64,000 nt of DNA, taken from positions 33,950,413-34,014,412 of the forward strand of contig JAPWDM010000007.1 in the NCBI GenBank assembly GCA_035578155.1, written 5' to 3'. This document shows, one piece after another, positions 1 to 11,931 of this stretch (position 1 is the first letter of the stretch; every line of letters begins with the position of its first letter). A program made the translations under genes and the position numbers. A model generated the notes under the pieces. The model had not been told where the DNA came from, ran no database searches, and saw only the letters and a program-made list of their open reading frames with translations. This DNA comes from Brachynemurus nebulosus (taxonomy: Eukaryota; Arthropoda; Insecta; Neuroptera; Myrmeleontidae).

Positions 1-2779
1 TTGAAGCTCGTGGTAGAAAAAAAATACAATAAAATCACTTTTTCGAATAATATTCAGTGTTTGAATACAGTTACATTATTCTTTTATTACATGTACCAAA
101 TAAACACTAAGTACTTTTGTGTGTTTTTAATTTCGGCGAGTGAATTGTTAAATAGAAAATTACGAAAATTCGTCTACATTACCTTGAAAAATATTTTCAT
201 TTGTGTGTGTGTGTACAGAAAATTTGTCTTTCTTCGAAGGAAACACGTTTTTCTTTTAAGTTGTTGTAGTTGAAACAAAAATGTCATGTCAGTTTTGTGA
301 AAAATTCTTTGATATTTTGACGACAATAAAACAGAGGAAAAAATAATAGAATTTCGTTCGTCGTTTCTGAATAAAATATACGGCGGATCGACTTCAAAAA
401 CGTTGTCGAAAATCATTACCATATTTTTTATTTTTATTTTTTGTAATGTCACTCATTCTCATGCCCCAAACTGGGGATCGTGATTGGGCAAGTTCTGTTT
501 AAAATAAATATTTGAACGATTTTTGTTTGGATTTAATAATTTTAACGATGAAACAACATCACGGTAACAAGCATAGGTATTGCAACGTTTTTTTTTTTTT
601 GCAAAATTCATTTTAACTAAATAATTTTAAATATTATTCTTTTAGAAAAAAGAAGACGAAAACATTTAATATTTAAATTAAACAAATAAAAAGCAGACTT
701 TAAAAAAAATTATGAAAAAATTTGTAAACAATGTAATATTTTTAATATTCCTTTTTTTTTGTAAACAGAATGTTTTATCGGTTTTTTTTTAGGACAAAAA
801 CCTTTTTTGTCCAAAAGTTTATTATTCGACAAGAGCGATATTAAAAAAAAATTTACGTTTATTTTTGATAAACTTATTTTTTAATTAGGGTTCCAAAGAA
901 AAACGTCCGTTTGGTTGAATCGGTCCGTTACATATCCTATAACTCTTATGGCCTTTACATGTACATTTTACCTAATTTTTTGGGACATTTTCACGGCGTG
1001 TGGGATTTAATTGTTGAAGTTTAGACTGACTTTAAGGTTTACTTTGTCTCTTCCTGGCACCTTTCAATAGTGGATTCAAAAAATTTGAAAAAATACAAGC
1101 ACTAGTACCTACTTGATAAGAATATTCAACTAAAATTCAAAAAGTAATTTGAAGTAGAGAATATTTTGTATCAAGTTACGTTTAAGGTCCAGATAATTAA
1201 GGTCAATGCTGGAAAATGAATCAAAATTTCGTTTTTTTGTAGATAACGCCAGAAATTATGCTATGCACCCTATCGTGGGGGATATTTCACTCGTTTGCAA
1301 AATATTGAATTTATCTTTGAAATCACATAAATTTAATCCTGTGAAAAATTTCAGCCACTTCGGGACCCTGATATAATGCGTATTCATCACGCACTTGGGT
1401 GAATTGTTATTCATTTTGTGTTTACAATAGAAGTAAAACATAGTTATTGTTCAACAAATCACTTTTCTAATTCTTTCCTCGTTTGCTGTGTGTGCACCCC
1501 ATTCCAATTTTTCATAGCCGCACCTGTACCTGTTTTATTATACATATAATTACGTAAGTTCCCGGTTGAATGAAAATTTCCGCACCGGTTTTCATATTTA
1601 TGCATTTATTAGACATCTAATTATTAAAAAAAGAATATACGTTATTATTACAATTAATTATAGCATATTATGTGTTAGTTGATTTTGTATACCCGGTATT
1701 ATTATGATAAAATTAATGATAACTGTAACACGAGATGGCGTTTGTTATACGGCGAGCCAAACTGGTGTGAACAACGTCTTGAACGTCTGTTCGAATATAA
1801 ACAGAGGCGGAATAATAAGCGATTTTTACAAAATATAATAAACTATAGGTTAACGTTATTTTAACTTGTCCTTTTTTATGCGGTTTCATAAAAAATACAT
1901 AACTCAAAACGCTTAAGGATGTTTAGGAGGTACAATCGGAGATAAAAGTACATGAAATTAGAAATTCGTGAATAATTGCATTGTATAACAAACTATGAGG
2001 TAAATAAATAGTTATCTTTGTTAAATAATAGCTATCACTACAACTGATTGTACAATACATCAAACTATAGCTCTCAGCTGACTACAAGAGCTGAGTACAT
2101 TCTGCGGATTTTTTCGAGGAATTTCAAAATGCTACGAGACGATTGAAAATTTTGTAGACTGTTCCTCATTAAATACTAAGGCCCCTGTGAAAATTTCAAA
2201 CCGATTCACTAAGCCGTTAAAAAGTTATTAAAAAAAAAAAACTAATTTTACACGTACTCTTATGGAAATTCGAAAACAGAACAGATTAAATAACCAAAAA
2301 GAATAAAGATACACCGTAAAGACATTAGTTTTTTCAAGAACCTGTGTATGATTTTTGTTTGAAATTAAAAAAAGAAGCTACAATCCCCTTTTGACAAGCC
2401 CTTCCCCTTTTTTTACCACAACACGTAACAGCTGATAACATCTCAAATTTTTATTTTTTCAAAAGAATTTTTTGCTATTTCCTCCAAACATCAATAAAAA
2501 AAACTTTTTTTTTATTTAGACTGGCCGAAATTTCACTTCAATCCTTCTCTGATCAATATTCAACAAATTTATGCGTTATTTATTCAACGGCGAAAAGAAA
2601 ACAGATTTTGCTCGGAAAATGTATAGCAAATCTACCGATAATTTACTGAATGTATTTTTCGATCAGGAAAATTTTTGAAAGTGAACAAAATTACGAATAA
2701 CAAGAAATAGATTGATTGAAAGTAAAACGAATGCTCAATCAGATTTTCCTAAATCACATATCCGTACATTGATTCCAAT

Positions 2780-2781
<2 letters not shown>
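1..2781. other. AT-rich DNA, no gene recognised
   Basis: This stretch is AT-rich with many homopolymer runs. The open frames (for example 1-273 and 1256-1441) are low-complexity and show no family motif, splice context or codon bias, so I treat them as chance. Around 2160-2240 there is a degenerate sentence-like repeat (aatttcaaaccgattcacta followed by an aaaaagttatt run) of the kind that accompanies arthropod dispersed repeats. No terminal inverted repeats were found here. Confidence 0.5.

Positions 2782-2840
<59 letters not shown>
2782..2840. repeat. (TA)n microsatellite
   Basis: An uninterrupted TA dinucleotide run of about 59 bp. It is one of five long TA tracts in the window and is flanked by unique AT-rich sequence. 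Confidence 0.97.
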
Positions 2841-2843
<3 letters not shown>

Positions 2844-3526
2844 GTATTTCACATACTGCTGTATGCTACAATCCATGTACACAATAAAGAATGTTGAAAT
2901 TTAAAAAATCATGTTTGCCAAAAATTGAACTGCCTGTCGACAAAATACCATTAAATTCAAATAAAAAATTGATTCGCCATTGATCGACGTAAAATAGAGT
3001 ACTATACATACGAAAGCGGGAAAACTTTTGATACATGTATAATCGATGCTTTTTTGACAATGATAGAACTTTTGATGGGGACATATGTGAATAAAAGAAA
3101 TACCGATACAGCTGTGGAATTCAAAGTTTCGTGAAGTGTGAGTAGACCACCTCTGCGACAACAGACAAACTGAGCGCATAAGGATTTCGTTATTGGGACT
3201 ACGAAATCTTAAAAAGACATTTTGTTTGGACAATTCCAGATTTGAAGATTGATAAACTTTCGTGATACAATAAAATTAACATCGTTACATCATTGTGTGA
3301 AAATCAGGAAAATGGTATTTTCTAATTTGTTTCCAAAAACCAATTTCCACAACCAGAACTCAACTTTCTGTACTCCACACATCTATAACTGGGTCATCAT
3401 ATTCTATCTCTGTACTAAATTTCGAATTTTTGTGTCAAAGAGTTTTATAGAAAAACGGTCATTGAAGTTGTTCCACCATATCTGGTACGGAAAAAAGTCG
3501 AAGAGCAAGAAAAAGTAGTCGTCTAA

Positions 3527-3986
3527 GGCCCGATTTACATTGACGCTCCACTCTCACTACGATATCACTACGCTCCCAGTTCGATAAAATATTCTTACGC
3601 AATAAACAATGAGTGTATTCACATCATCGCTCTGATATCGGTTCAATATCAGTCACGGTTCGCTCTCGCTCCAATGCCACTCCAATATCAATACCACTCA
3701 GGTAATATTTTATCGGAGCGATATCAGACTTGTTATGGCTTGTACCTATAGTGTAAACACTTTTTTGATTCCACTCCACTCCGCTTGCATTCAGTTGTTA
3801 TGAAAAGATGTTTGTATCGACTTGAGACCGAACTGGAAGCATACCCAGAGCAGCTTTATAATGTGAATGAAGAACGAATAGGTACCAGCATGTTATCAGC
3901 ACTGTAATGTGAACACAACAAGATTATACCGGAGCGAGAATGGAGTGGGAGCGTATCGAGAGCGGAGCGTTAATGTAAATCCGGCC
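3527..3986. mobile_element. Harbinger-like MITE, copy A
   Basis: The left end starts GGCCCGATTTACATTGACGC. The right end is its reverse complement with few changes (ends GTTAATGTAAATCCGGCC). The element is flanked on both sides by TAA (3524-3526 and 3987-3989). A 3-bp TWA duplication with TIRs starting GGC/GGG is typical of PIF/Harbinger non-autonomous elements. It is 460 bp with no transposase frame. The interior repeats short blocks such as gatatc and gagcg in both orientations near the ends. A related, partly truncated copy in the opposite orientation lies at about 52633-52933. Confidence 0.8.
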
Positions 3987-3989
3987 TAA

Positions 3990-6900
3990 AACACAATAAA
4001 ACCCACTTAGATCCAGTTTATCTTTGGTATTCCGTAGCCCATTCAGTAAATGTAACAGGATTTTGAATGTCTCGTGTAACAAAATTAATGATTTGGATAT
4101 TTTATTCACTTCGCGCATAAACTTTTTATCCGAAACACACAAGCACTTTATATAATCATTGCGAAAATGTACATTTGCAATTTCTTGATTGTCTTGTTTT
4201 TCTTGAAGTGGATTGTACATTTGTAAATGTGACGCGGTGTTTTTTATCGTCAGTACGAAATAAATATTTTTTTTTTGTATTTTATGTATGTGTAAGTTTA
4301 CATACACAAGTACACATGTTTACAACAAAAATGGGACAATTATTTTACTTTAGATGAAAAAATATAAATTTGAATTGTTCAACCTAAATGTTTCCGAATT
4401 TGAAGTAACTAGTCTTCTTTTTTGCAGAGATTATTACTATGGATGTATTTCTTTTAAATTTTTTAAAACAGTTCTTGATTTAACATACGGTTGGTTCAAA
4501 TTTTTTGTCACAAAGTGTACACGTATACGTTTCGAGTTCATAGCGAGTCGCTGTATTTTCTTCATATTACTCAGGTCGGGATAAACTAATATCGTTCATC
4601 TAATATAAAATGTACACTGGTTATAAGCTAAGACGTTTGAAATCGTCTTGCCAAACAATATAGAACAACCATATACAAATTCACTGTTCTTTTTATGCAG
4701 TAGCATCTTCATGGCAGCAGCTCATTCGTATCTTCTGTATATAATAAAAAATTACTGAGGTACTATCGTAGTCAGAAATCGGGCAAAATAACTTTTTTAT
4801 TCGGACTAAATGGTAATATTCGTCAAGTTTCAATTGTACGTACAAATGTAAATAAAGATACGGAGAAATTTTGTCGATCTTCACCCAAAACAAGAACAAA
4901 ATCCTTTGGACTTTTGCTTATATTATTTGGAAATTTTTTTTTCAGATATTAACGTAAAAGCCCCTATACTGGACAACTATTTTTAAGTGTGTAATTGAAC
5001 TGGCTTATAAAAATTGACAAATAAATTAAACACCCATTTTTTTTCTTAATAAGCATGAAACAAAGTATTTTTAATCCAATGAATATGTTTCTAAAAAAAT
5101 ACAACCCAAAAATTTTTATTTATTAATGGTTTTCTTTTACAAAATGTCAACATCTATATTCAAACAAAGAAATATTAATGACACTAGGAGTTGGGAACCG
5201 ATATACAAACAGATGTGTAATATGAGTAATATGACACATAGAGTGACATATAGACATCAAAGTAGGAAACATAGTATGGTTTAAGTAGCAGACGTAAATA
5301 AAGGATCAAAATACTGTATTCAACAAAATGTATTTCTTTAATTAAGTAAGGAAACCTTAAATGCGAGGTGGATTTAAATTGAATAATAATCATTCTATTA
5401 ATAATAATTTTTGTTATCAGAGGTTTCTTTCAGAAATAACTTCATTAATATATAAATATCAAAACTGTTCGACCATAAGATCGCGTTCCGGTATAGGGGC
5501 TTTTACCCTAATGCAAAATTTAAAAATTTAACACAAGATAAAGTATGATGACCTTATGATAGACGTGAAGAGATTCTAGCGGTTAATTTCAGGTAGTAAA
5601 TTGGGGAACTGGGTAAAAATTTTTGCAAGAGGGTTGTCCCAGGGCTAAGGTTGCCAAAGTGTGGCCCGCGAACTTTAAAAATGTGAACAGCGATGTCAAA
5701 TTGTCTACAATCTTGAATTCATAAGAATTATTTACAACTAAATTTTTTCAAATTTCATGTTTCCCGTTTCAAAATTACGCATTTTGCAGCTTTTTAAAAA
5801 GTTATTATACGTTATGACGTCACCAAGTTCATTTTTTCTTTTCTAAAATAATAGTTATAAAAATGATAGGAGTCGCATCTATTGGTGAAATTCGAGTAAT
5901 GTGAGCGCCAAATTTTTTGGCCGAACTGGTGACATTTCTATGATTACCCTAATATTATGAAACAACAAAAACTTAAGGTAACGAAATATTTCAATCAACT
6001 CAGCCCGAAAAATTCGTTCCACTAATCGGACTTGGAAAGTCCACAAGTGTACCACTTAAAACATATGTAGCCTGTATACGTATGGTAAACCTTTTATGTG
6101 TAGCATTCATATAAAGAAAATTCAATTTGTTCGGAAAAACTGTACGAAACGTTTAATTCCCATGATAATTATGCTTTTAATTGTTTTCCCAAAAAATAAA
6201 TTAACAATACTTGAACAACATTCCTTTAGTTTCTAAAAAAAAAAAAAAAAAACTTTTTCTCTTGTTTAAGTTCAACACACTTCACATCACGCCATACTCA
6301 AAAATTAAATATTTTATTTACAGAATAATTTCAAGATCCCTTCGCAAATGAATCGGAAAAACTAAACATCGCATCAGTTCCCCGACCCACCCTCCTACTG
6401 CGGGGCCCACTGATCTAATTCAATATTCATTAGCGTGTTACGGTTGTACAATTGTATTTTTTTTGTGTTCTGCATGTTTTTCGAATGATGCCCCGAACGA
6501 AAAAACGTGAGCACGTTAATAAATTTTTGAATTAATTGATTTTTACGATGGTTTGTCAATAATTAACCGTACCGTCCCCGTCAAAAATTCACGAGCCACC
6601 GGTAAAGGGTTAACAGGCAATATTGATCCGTACACGAAACGGATTAATCGTATGAATTTCTTAGAAGGAATTTTATTCTGTTCTGAATTATCTTAAAAAA
6701 GTTATAAATTTTTACTGAAGCTATATTAATCTTAATTCTATTTAATCCAGGTCACTAGCCATCATAAATGACATCTTAATACAAAAATATAGAAAATTAC
6801 TTTTTAAAACAACATGAAAAAAAAATCCCTTACAAAATTCGCTAGAGGATTCACTTCATCCGAAGAACTTTGCCAGTGTATAGTATAGCGAGTGTATAAT

Positions 6901-7075
6901 GTTTTTCTTTTGTATATGGAAACATTTTTCGCTCAGTCAACTATATAAATTGCAAAAAAAAAATTAAATTAACGGATTTAAAATTTTATAAAAAATAATT
7001 AAAAATACCTGTGTATAAAAATGGTACGGATTAAATTAAGTATCCACACAAAAATTATTTGATTAAATAATAGTT
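3990..7075. other. AT-rich DNA with one hAT-like end fragment
   Basis: No gene is supported. The 127-codon minus-strand frame at 3924-4307 starts inside the neighbouring MITE's flank and has no motif. At about 5638-5675 the string ttgccaaagtgtggcccgcg resembles the terminal sequence of hAT (Charlie/Tip100-type) elements. No partner end or target duplication was found, so this is only a possible fragment. Confidence 0.4.
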
Positions 7076-7150
7076 ACGCCTCGTTTACATGGGATTAGTA
7101 TTAATCACTAGTACTCGCTGCCGTGTCCGCAAGTCCGTGTAGACAAAGCA
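7076..7150. repeat. Tiny inverted-repeat element
   Basis: About 75 bp with imperfect ends: cctcgtttacatggg on the left and ccgtgtagacaaagc on the right. The centre is a near-palindrome (gtattaatcactagtac). A related core lies at about 35875-35915 (gtttacacggatttcgtact followed by aataattagtac). It could be a very short MITE. No target duplication is clear. Confidence 0.35.
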
Positions 7151-7172
7151 TAAGATTTATAAAACTATAATA

Positions 7173-8063
7173 CACGGAGAGAAAATTCATAGAAAAATTA
7201 CTGTGCTCAGCACTACAATCGACGTGTAAAAGGCGAACATATTCAATTTTGTACGGTAAAAATATAAAAATTATAATTAATCATAGAAAATTTAAAGGAT
7301 AGAATGTTCTTTCCGTAATATTAGCTCCGTAAAATTTGTAAAACAGCACAGTAAAAAGTTCCATTCCCGACAAAAAAATATTTTTTAATTGTTTTTCTTA
7401 CAAAAATTACCATGCTGTCTTATAATATTTCAAATGCTATCTGCTAATAGTAGAAAGAAAGAAAGAGAAGGTATCAACGCTGTCACATAGCGAGGCAGGC
7501 TGCAGAAGGTATCAACACAATCATACATGAAGGTCACATAGCCAGGCTGGTGTGGCAAGTAACATAGCCAGGCTGGTCACTGCTGGTGGCGTGTCGTGTG
7601 CAAACAGTATTCATTAGAATGTCTTACAGGACGGTCACCGTTCAATTCATCATTTTGTTACTTCACTATATTCAGTATTAGAATATATTGTTGCCAATCA
7701 TTTTGTATGCATCATAAAGAATCAAAGGTCGGAAAAGATCGATTGTTCCTCAGTGCGTACAGCCCAAGCAACATAAGGTTGTGGGTCAGATGTGCAAATG
7801 AAAGAGTACGACAACAAGAATTAAACTATAACATATATGCATAAGAGTGTGATAGAAGTTGTGTTAGCACATTAAATTTTACCATACTAGCACAACAATT
7901 TTTATGAAACCATGACTAATACTTTTTACGTTTCAATTTAATAATATTTACATGATCGTAAAATATTTTTTAATTTGGTCGCCGATCGCGCACGCATTAT
8001 AAGAGAGCATGGTAATTTTTCTGAAATTTTATCTACAAAAATTATATGATTTTTCTCTCCGTG
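7173..8063. mobile_element. TA-flanked MITE, copy A (891 bp)
   Basis: The ends are CACGGAGAGAAAA and its reverse complement, flanked by TA at 7171-7172 and 8064-8065. This suggests a Tc1/mariner-type or other TA-duplicating family. Inside are repeated blocks (ggtatcaac, cacatagccaggctgg) and a GC-richer core. A second copy in the opposite orientation lies at 59272-60099. The plus-strand open frame 7596-7844 is shared in part with copy B (peptide HKESKVGKDR) but is displaced by an indel, so it may be a decayed remnant rather than a working gene. Confidence 0.85.
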
Positions 8064-8944
8064 TAAGGTGCATTTTCAACACCGAAAGGCACTCTGTTGA
8101 AGTCATAATGATCGGCTGAGATTATTGTAGTGATATTTTTGTGTTCTATGGTAAATACAATAAATTAATATGTACAACCAGTCGGGTAATCGCGTTAAAT
8201 TTTCGCTGTTAGTCAAGCTTGACTCCATTTATTTAATTATTAATATCTTAATGTCAACGGGCGAGATGAATTAGGATGTGTTACACGATTTGTGATTCAC
8301 CCAACACTGGTTTACAACCTGTTATTTTGTCTTACCTTTTTCTTTTTTAACCGAAAAAAACAACAACATAGTATCCACCGACAGCAATATATTAGTATTA
8401 GTGTTGATGGATGAACTCAAAAAAGGGAACTTTTAATAATATCATCAACAAAAAGAAGCATGGCGTGAAAGAAGTGGGGAAGAACGGGACGCTGCATCAC
8501 AACTAAGTGAGGGTAGATAAAAATAAAGGACTTCACGTTACATGATAACTAACTATACACATTCTTTTGTGTTTTATCATCATTCAACTTGTACGTATGC
8601 CTTGTATCCTTGTATGTATATTGTGTGTCCTTCGAATTAATCTCAACAGGGTTCTCTAATAATAATTAATTTCAAATCTAAAATCTATTACAAGCCTGTT
8701 TTATAATTATAGTCCAATTTGCAAAGACGCACCTAATTCAGTTCGAAACATAAAATTTTCAAAATACTACAACGGGTTTTTCCACACGATAGAATACGTG
8801 GAAACACTTTTAGACCCAATTTTAAATACGAAAAGGTACCTCAGGAAAATTTTTTCCACTTATTAACTGAACACCAAAACATCCGTTACAATAGCTGAAA
8901 TTTTTAATGATGTAAATTCGTTAAAATTATCAAATTTATATTTA

Positions 8945-10236
8945 CGGGGAAGTGTACCTAATATCGTATATTTTCCTAATATCGCACACCACCATATTGC
9001 CGTTCGTAAGTGTTATATCCTGGTGACAATCAGTCTAATTCTTTGCCCTCTGGCAGCCATTAGACGAGGCTAAGTGTTGAACGAAATTGTTAACTTTTGT
9101 ATTTTTTTGTAAAACTTTTTATAATTTTTTTGATTTCAAATATTTTACTTATGCATCTAACTATATGATGAGAGGTAAGTGATATTAATTTGTCAGTTAC
9201 AGCAATAACTTCTCTGTATTGTATAATTTGTATTTTCATAATTATAATATTAGTTTATGACATATTTCAAGCTGAAAAATCCGCCATATTTATTTCTCAC
9301 AATATGCCAAATATCGCTCACCTACAGTAACATCATTTAAATCAAAAAAGGGGTCAACCTCGGAATGAAACGGAATAAGCTGGATTTTCTTATACACCTT
9401 TATTTTGGCATCCTAAATGTTCCCTTAAAAGTCTCATGAGGTCACGTGTTAGCGTCCTTAGATATTGAAGGTCAAAAATCGTTTTGTGGAAATATCTCGC
9501 TTCTTTAGCCTTAAATCGTTTTTGTATCTTTTATAAACGTTATACAGCATAAAACTCTCTACAAATTTTGTTTCGTTTTTCGATGCGTTTAGCTGTTTTG
9601 GATCTAGTTCAAGTGACGACGATGTAGCTGACTCTCTTACAGTTTCAACTGATGAAGACGACAGCCAGAATGACTGTGAATGTTCCTACTGTGGTTAGTC
9701 GTATTTAGCAGACAAAAGGGCGAGAAGTGGATCATTTGCACAAAGTGCCGCATTTGGTTTCACAAATAATGTTTGGAAACGGAAGATCACAAAACATTTA
9801 TTAATTAAGAACGTAATATAAGTAAAACTACAAAATTTTAAGTCTAATTTACTTATGATTAAACATATATTAATGTAATTCTATAAAATTTTGTTCTGCT
9901 TAAGAATAAACAATATTATTTTGTACTAAATATGTTTTTCTGTTCGTAAACCATGTCTAACATTGTGACAAAATAGCCTAATATCGTACAGGGCGATATT
10001 TTGACCACTATTGGTGGGCGATATTGAGACGACATTTCATGAAGCGGTGAAAACCAGTTTTTTTCATTAATTACAAAAAGATATATTATATACATGTTTA
10101 ATCAATTCCCAACTATTTAGTACTTCAAGAGCATTAAAAGAACTAAATAGAAGTACAAGTGGGGCTAATTAAAAAGTAAAAATAGCCGAGAAAATTTCAA
10201 TTTTCAAAATGGGTGCGATATTAGGCACACTGCCAC
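8945..10236 (+). mobile_element. Decayed pogo/Tigger-like DNA transposon
   Basis: The ends share AGTGTRCCTAATATCG in inverted orientation (left 8945 onward; right end reads gcgatattaggcacactgcc). They are flanked by TA at 8943-8944 and 10237-10238, which fits Tc1/mariner/pogo insertion. The motif CTAATATCG or its complement recurs next to both ends. The interior holds the tail of a transposase-like protein with a CxxC zinc finger (separate entry). At 9169-9182 an ATG ATG AGA G|GTAAGT string could be a short first exon of the old transposase. The 1292-bp length and frame breaks show it is inactive. Confidence 0.7.
9601..9808 (+). pseudogene. Transposase C-terminal zinc-finger remnant
   Basis: In the plus strand an acidic, serine-rich segment (SSSSDDDV, then STDEDDSQND) is followed by CECSYCG, then YLADKRG, then EKWIICTKCRIWFHK and CLETEDHK. 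Cys-x2-Cys pairs spaced around W-I-x-C-x-x-C-x-x-W-x-H match the small zinc-binding tail at the C-terminus of many insect pogo/jerky-type DDE transposases. The frame is broken: a TAG follows YCG, a frameshift lies near 9718-9724, and another stop precedes CLETEDHK. The catalytic DDE core is not visible upstream, so the element is internally deleted or eroded. Confidence 0.65.
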
Positions 10237-10238
10237 TA

Positions 10239-11129
10239 CTATTTATTGAGACACACTGTATAATATTCGAGATAATTTACGATATCTGCAATGGACTTTA
10301 TAGGAGCTAAAAACACTAGCAATCAGATTACTTCAACTATTGAAGCCCGATTCACGACTATAATTACATTTGTTCTAAAAACGGTTAAATTTACAAAATG
10401 GCAGACGAAAAACATTGACAATTAGCAGAAAAAAAGAAACTAAAAAAAATATAAAACTGTCACGAAAGTGCTTTATAAATTATATTCACCTCCCACCTCC
10501 CGGCCATTCCTGAATGAAAACTTTCCCAAGGAAGCGATGATGAAAATTTATTATATCAACATTAAATTCTTGTAGTGCCAACATAATTTGTAGTTTTTAC
10601 TTGTTAATATGTGAGGGCGTTATTTTGTTTTCGGAAACATTTTGGATTCATTAATATTTTTTGCGTCAAGAACTTTTACAGAAATAAACTTTTTCCACCT
10701 TACTAAACTGTTACCGAATTTTTTGTTTGCAACTGTACAAATCAATATATAAATATATAATATATTACGTAATAGTGAAAAAAAAACGAGATTAAACAAT
10801 ATTTTTCCGATGAAAAATATCCTTTTTTTTAAATAAAGGTTCAGTAATAATGGATAATGGTCGTGGTAATGAAAAACCTCTTTGGGAAATTTACTCTCAT
10901 TATCTCAACAAGATGCTCATTTAAGCGGTAGTATGTATTTCTATTTTTATTTAATTGAATAGTCGAATAAAAAAACTCATAATTAAAAAAAATGTTTATA
11001 GAAAATTGAAAATGTTGCAAGGCGTTCAAAAGAATTTCATATTAAGGAGTAATATCATCTCGTGTTTACAAATTTACAGGTTATATTCACAAACTTATTT
11101 AAAAGTAATGAAAGAAGAACTTAAAAGCC
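10239..11129. other. AT-rich DNA, no gene recognised
   Basis: No motif, splice context or inverted repeat was found. The two overlapping frames near 10841-11149 lie on opposite strands over the same low-complexity sequence and look like chance. Confidence 0.45.
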
Positions 11130-11133
11130 TTAA

Positions 11134-11927
11134 GGGGAGGTTTACTTGAGAGTCGTTAAAAAAAATCGATTTTTTTTTTCTTGCCGAAATTGATAGCAAA
11201 TTATGTGTAGAATATGTTCCCAAAGTGATTTTACTGAAAATAATTTAAAAACAAGATTCTTACACATTAACCGTTTTCAGCTTCCTATAAAAAAAAAATT
11301 CAAAAAACGTAGTTCACGCAATAATGAGTATTAAATATAAAATTTTGAAAATACGTTTTTTTATATATATATTTTATAATATCTCGGTACTACATTTTTG
11401 GAGCTGGTGGACACGATAACTCAAAAACTATTCGATGGATCCTTTTTTTTAATTTTTTATTTTAAAGATAATTCAATTCTTCGGCACCTCTATATAAGTT
11501 CGATACACTTTCAATATTTTTTTTTTATTTTTAAATTTACTTTAAAGAGCGAAAAATAAGACAAAAATCGTAATCAAAAGTTCAAACATCCGCCATTTTT
11601 TTTTTCTTTCAGCAATTTATTGATATTATAGGTAGAGGTGCGGGTACTCTTCATATATTTTATAAATCTTTTTTTGTTTTTGGGATTTCGGTGGTTTATT
11701 ACCGGCGCTAGGATGTCCACCAATAAGGCATTGGATTTTTGAATCGTCATACTGCACTATCTATAAAATGGACAAATTTTTATATTTTTCCTTGAAAAAT
11801 TTTTTTTGTGTAGTTTAGTACTTAATAAATATGTGCACAAAATTTGAAATTGACATTTACTTCCGTTCTTGAGAAAAAAATTCTAGGAAAATACATAATT
11901 TTTAAGGACTCTAGAGTAAACCTCCCC
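11134..11927. mobile_element. TTAA-flanked element family 1, copy A (794 bp)
   Basis: The ends are GGGGAGGTTTACTTGAGAGT and the inverted form (actctagagtaaacctcccc), flanked by TTAA at 11130-11133 and 11928-11931. TTAA duplications are typical of piggyBac-type elements, but these ends do not begin with the usual CCY, so the superfamily is uncertain. It is non-coding. Internal text such as atatctcggtactacatttt and ataactcaaaaactattcga recurs in copy B at 62988-63946, which is inverted relative to this one. Confidence 0.82.
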
Positions 11928-11931
11928 TTAA

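Noticed and set aside
3924..4307. 127-codon minus-strand frame as a gene
   Set aside because: It overlaps the end of the Harbinger-like MITE, has no domain and reads AT-rich filler.
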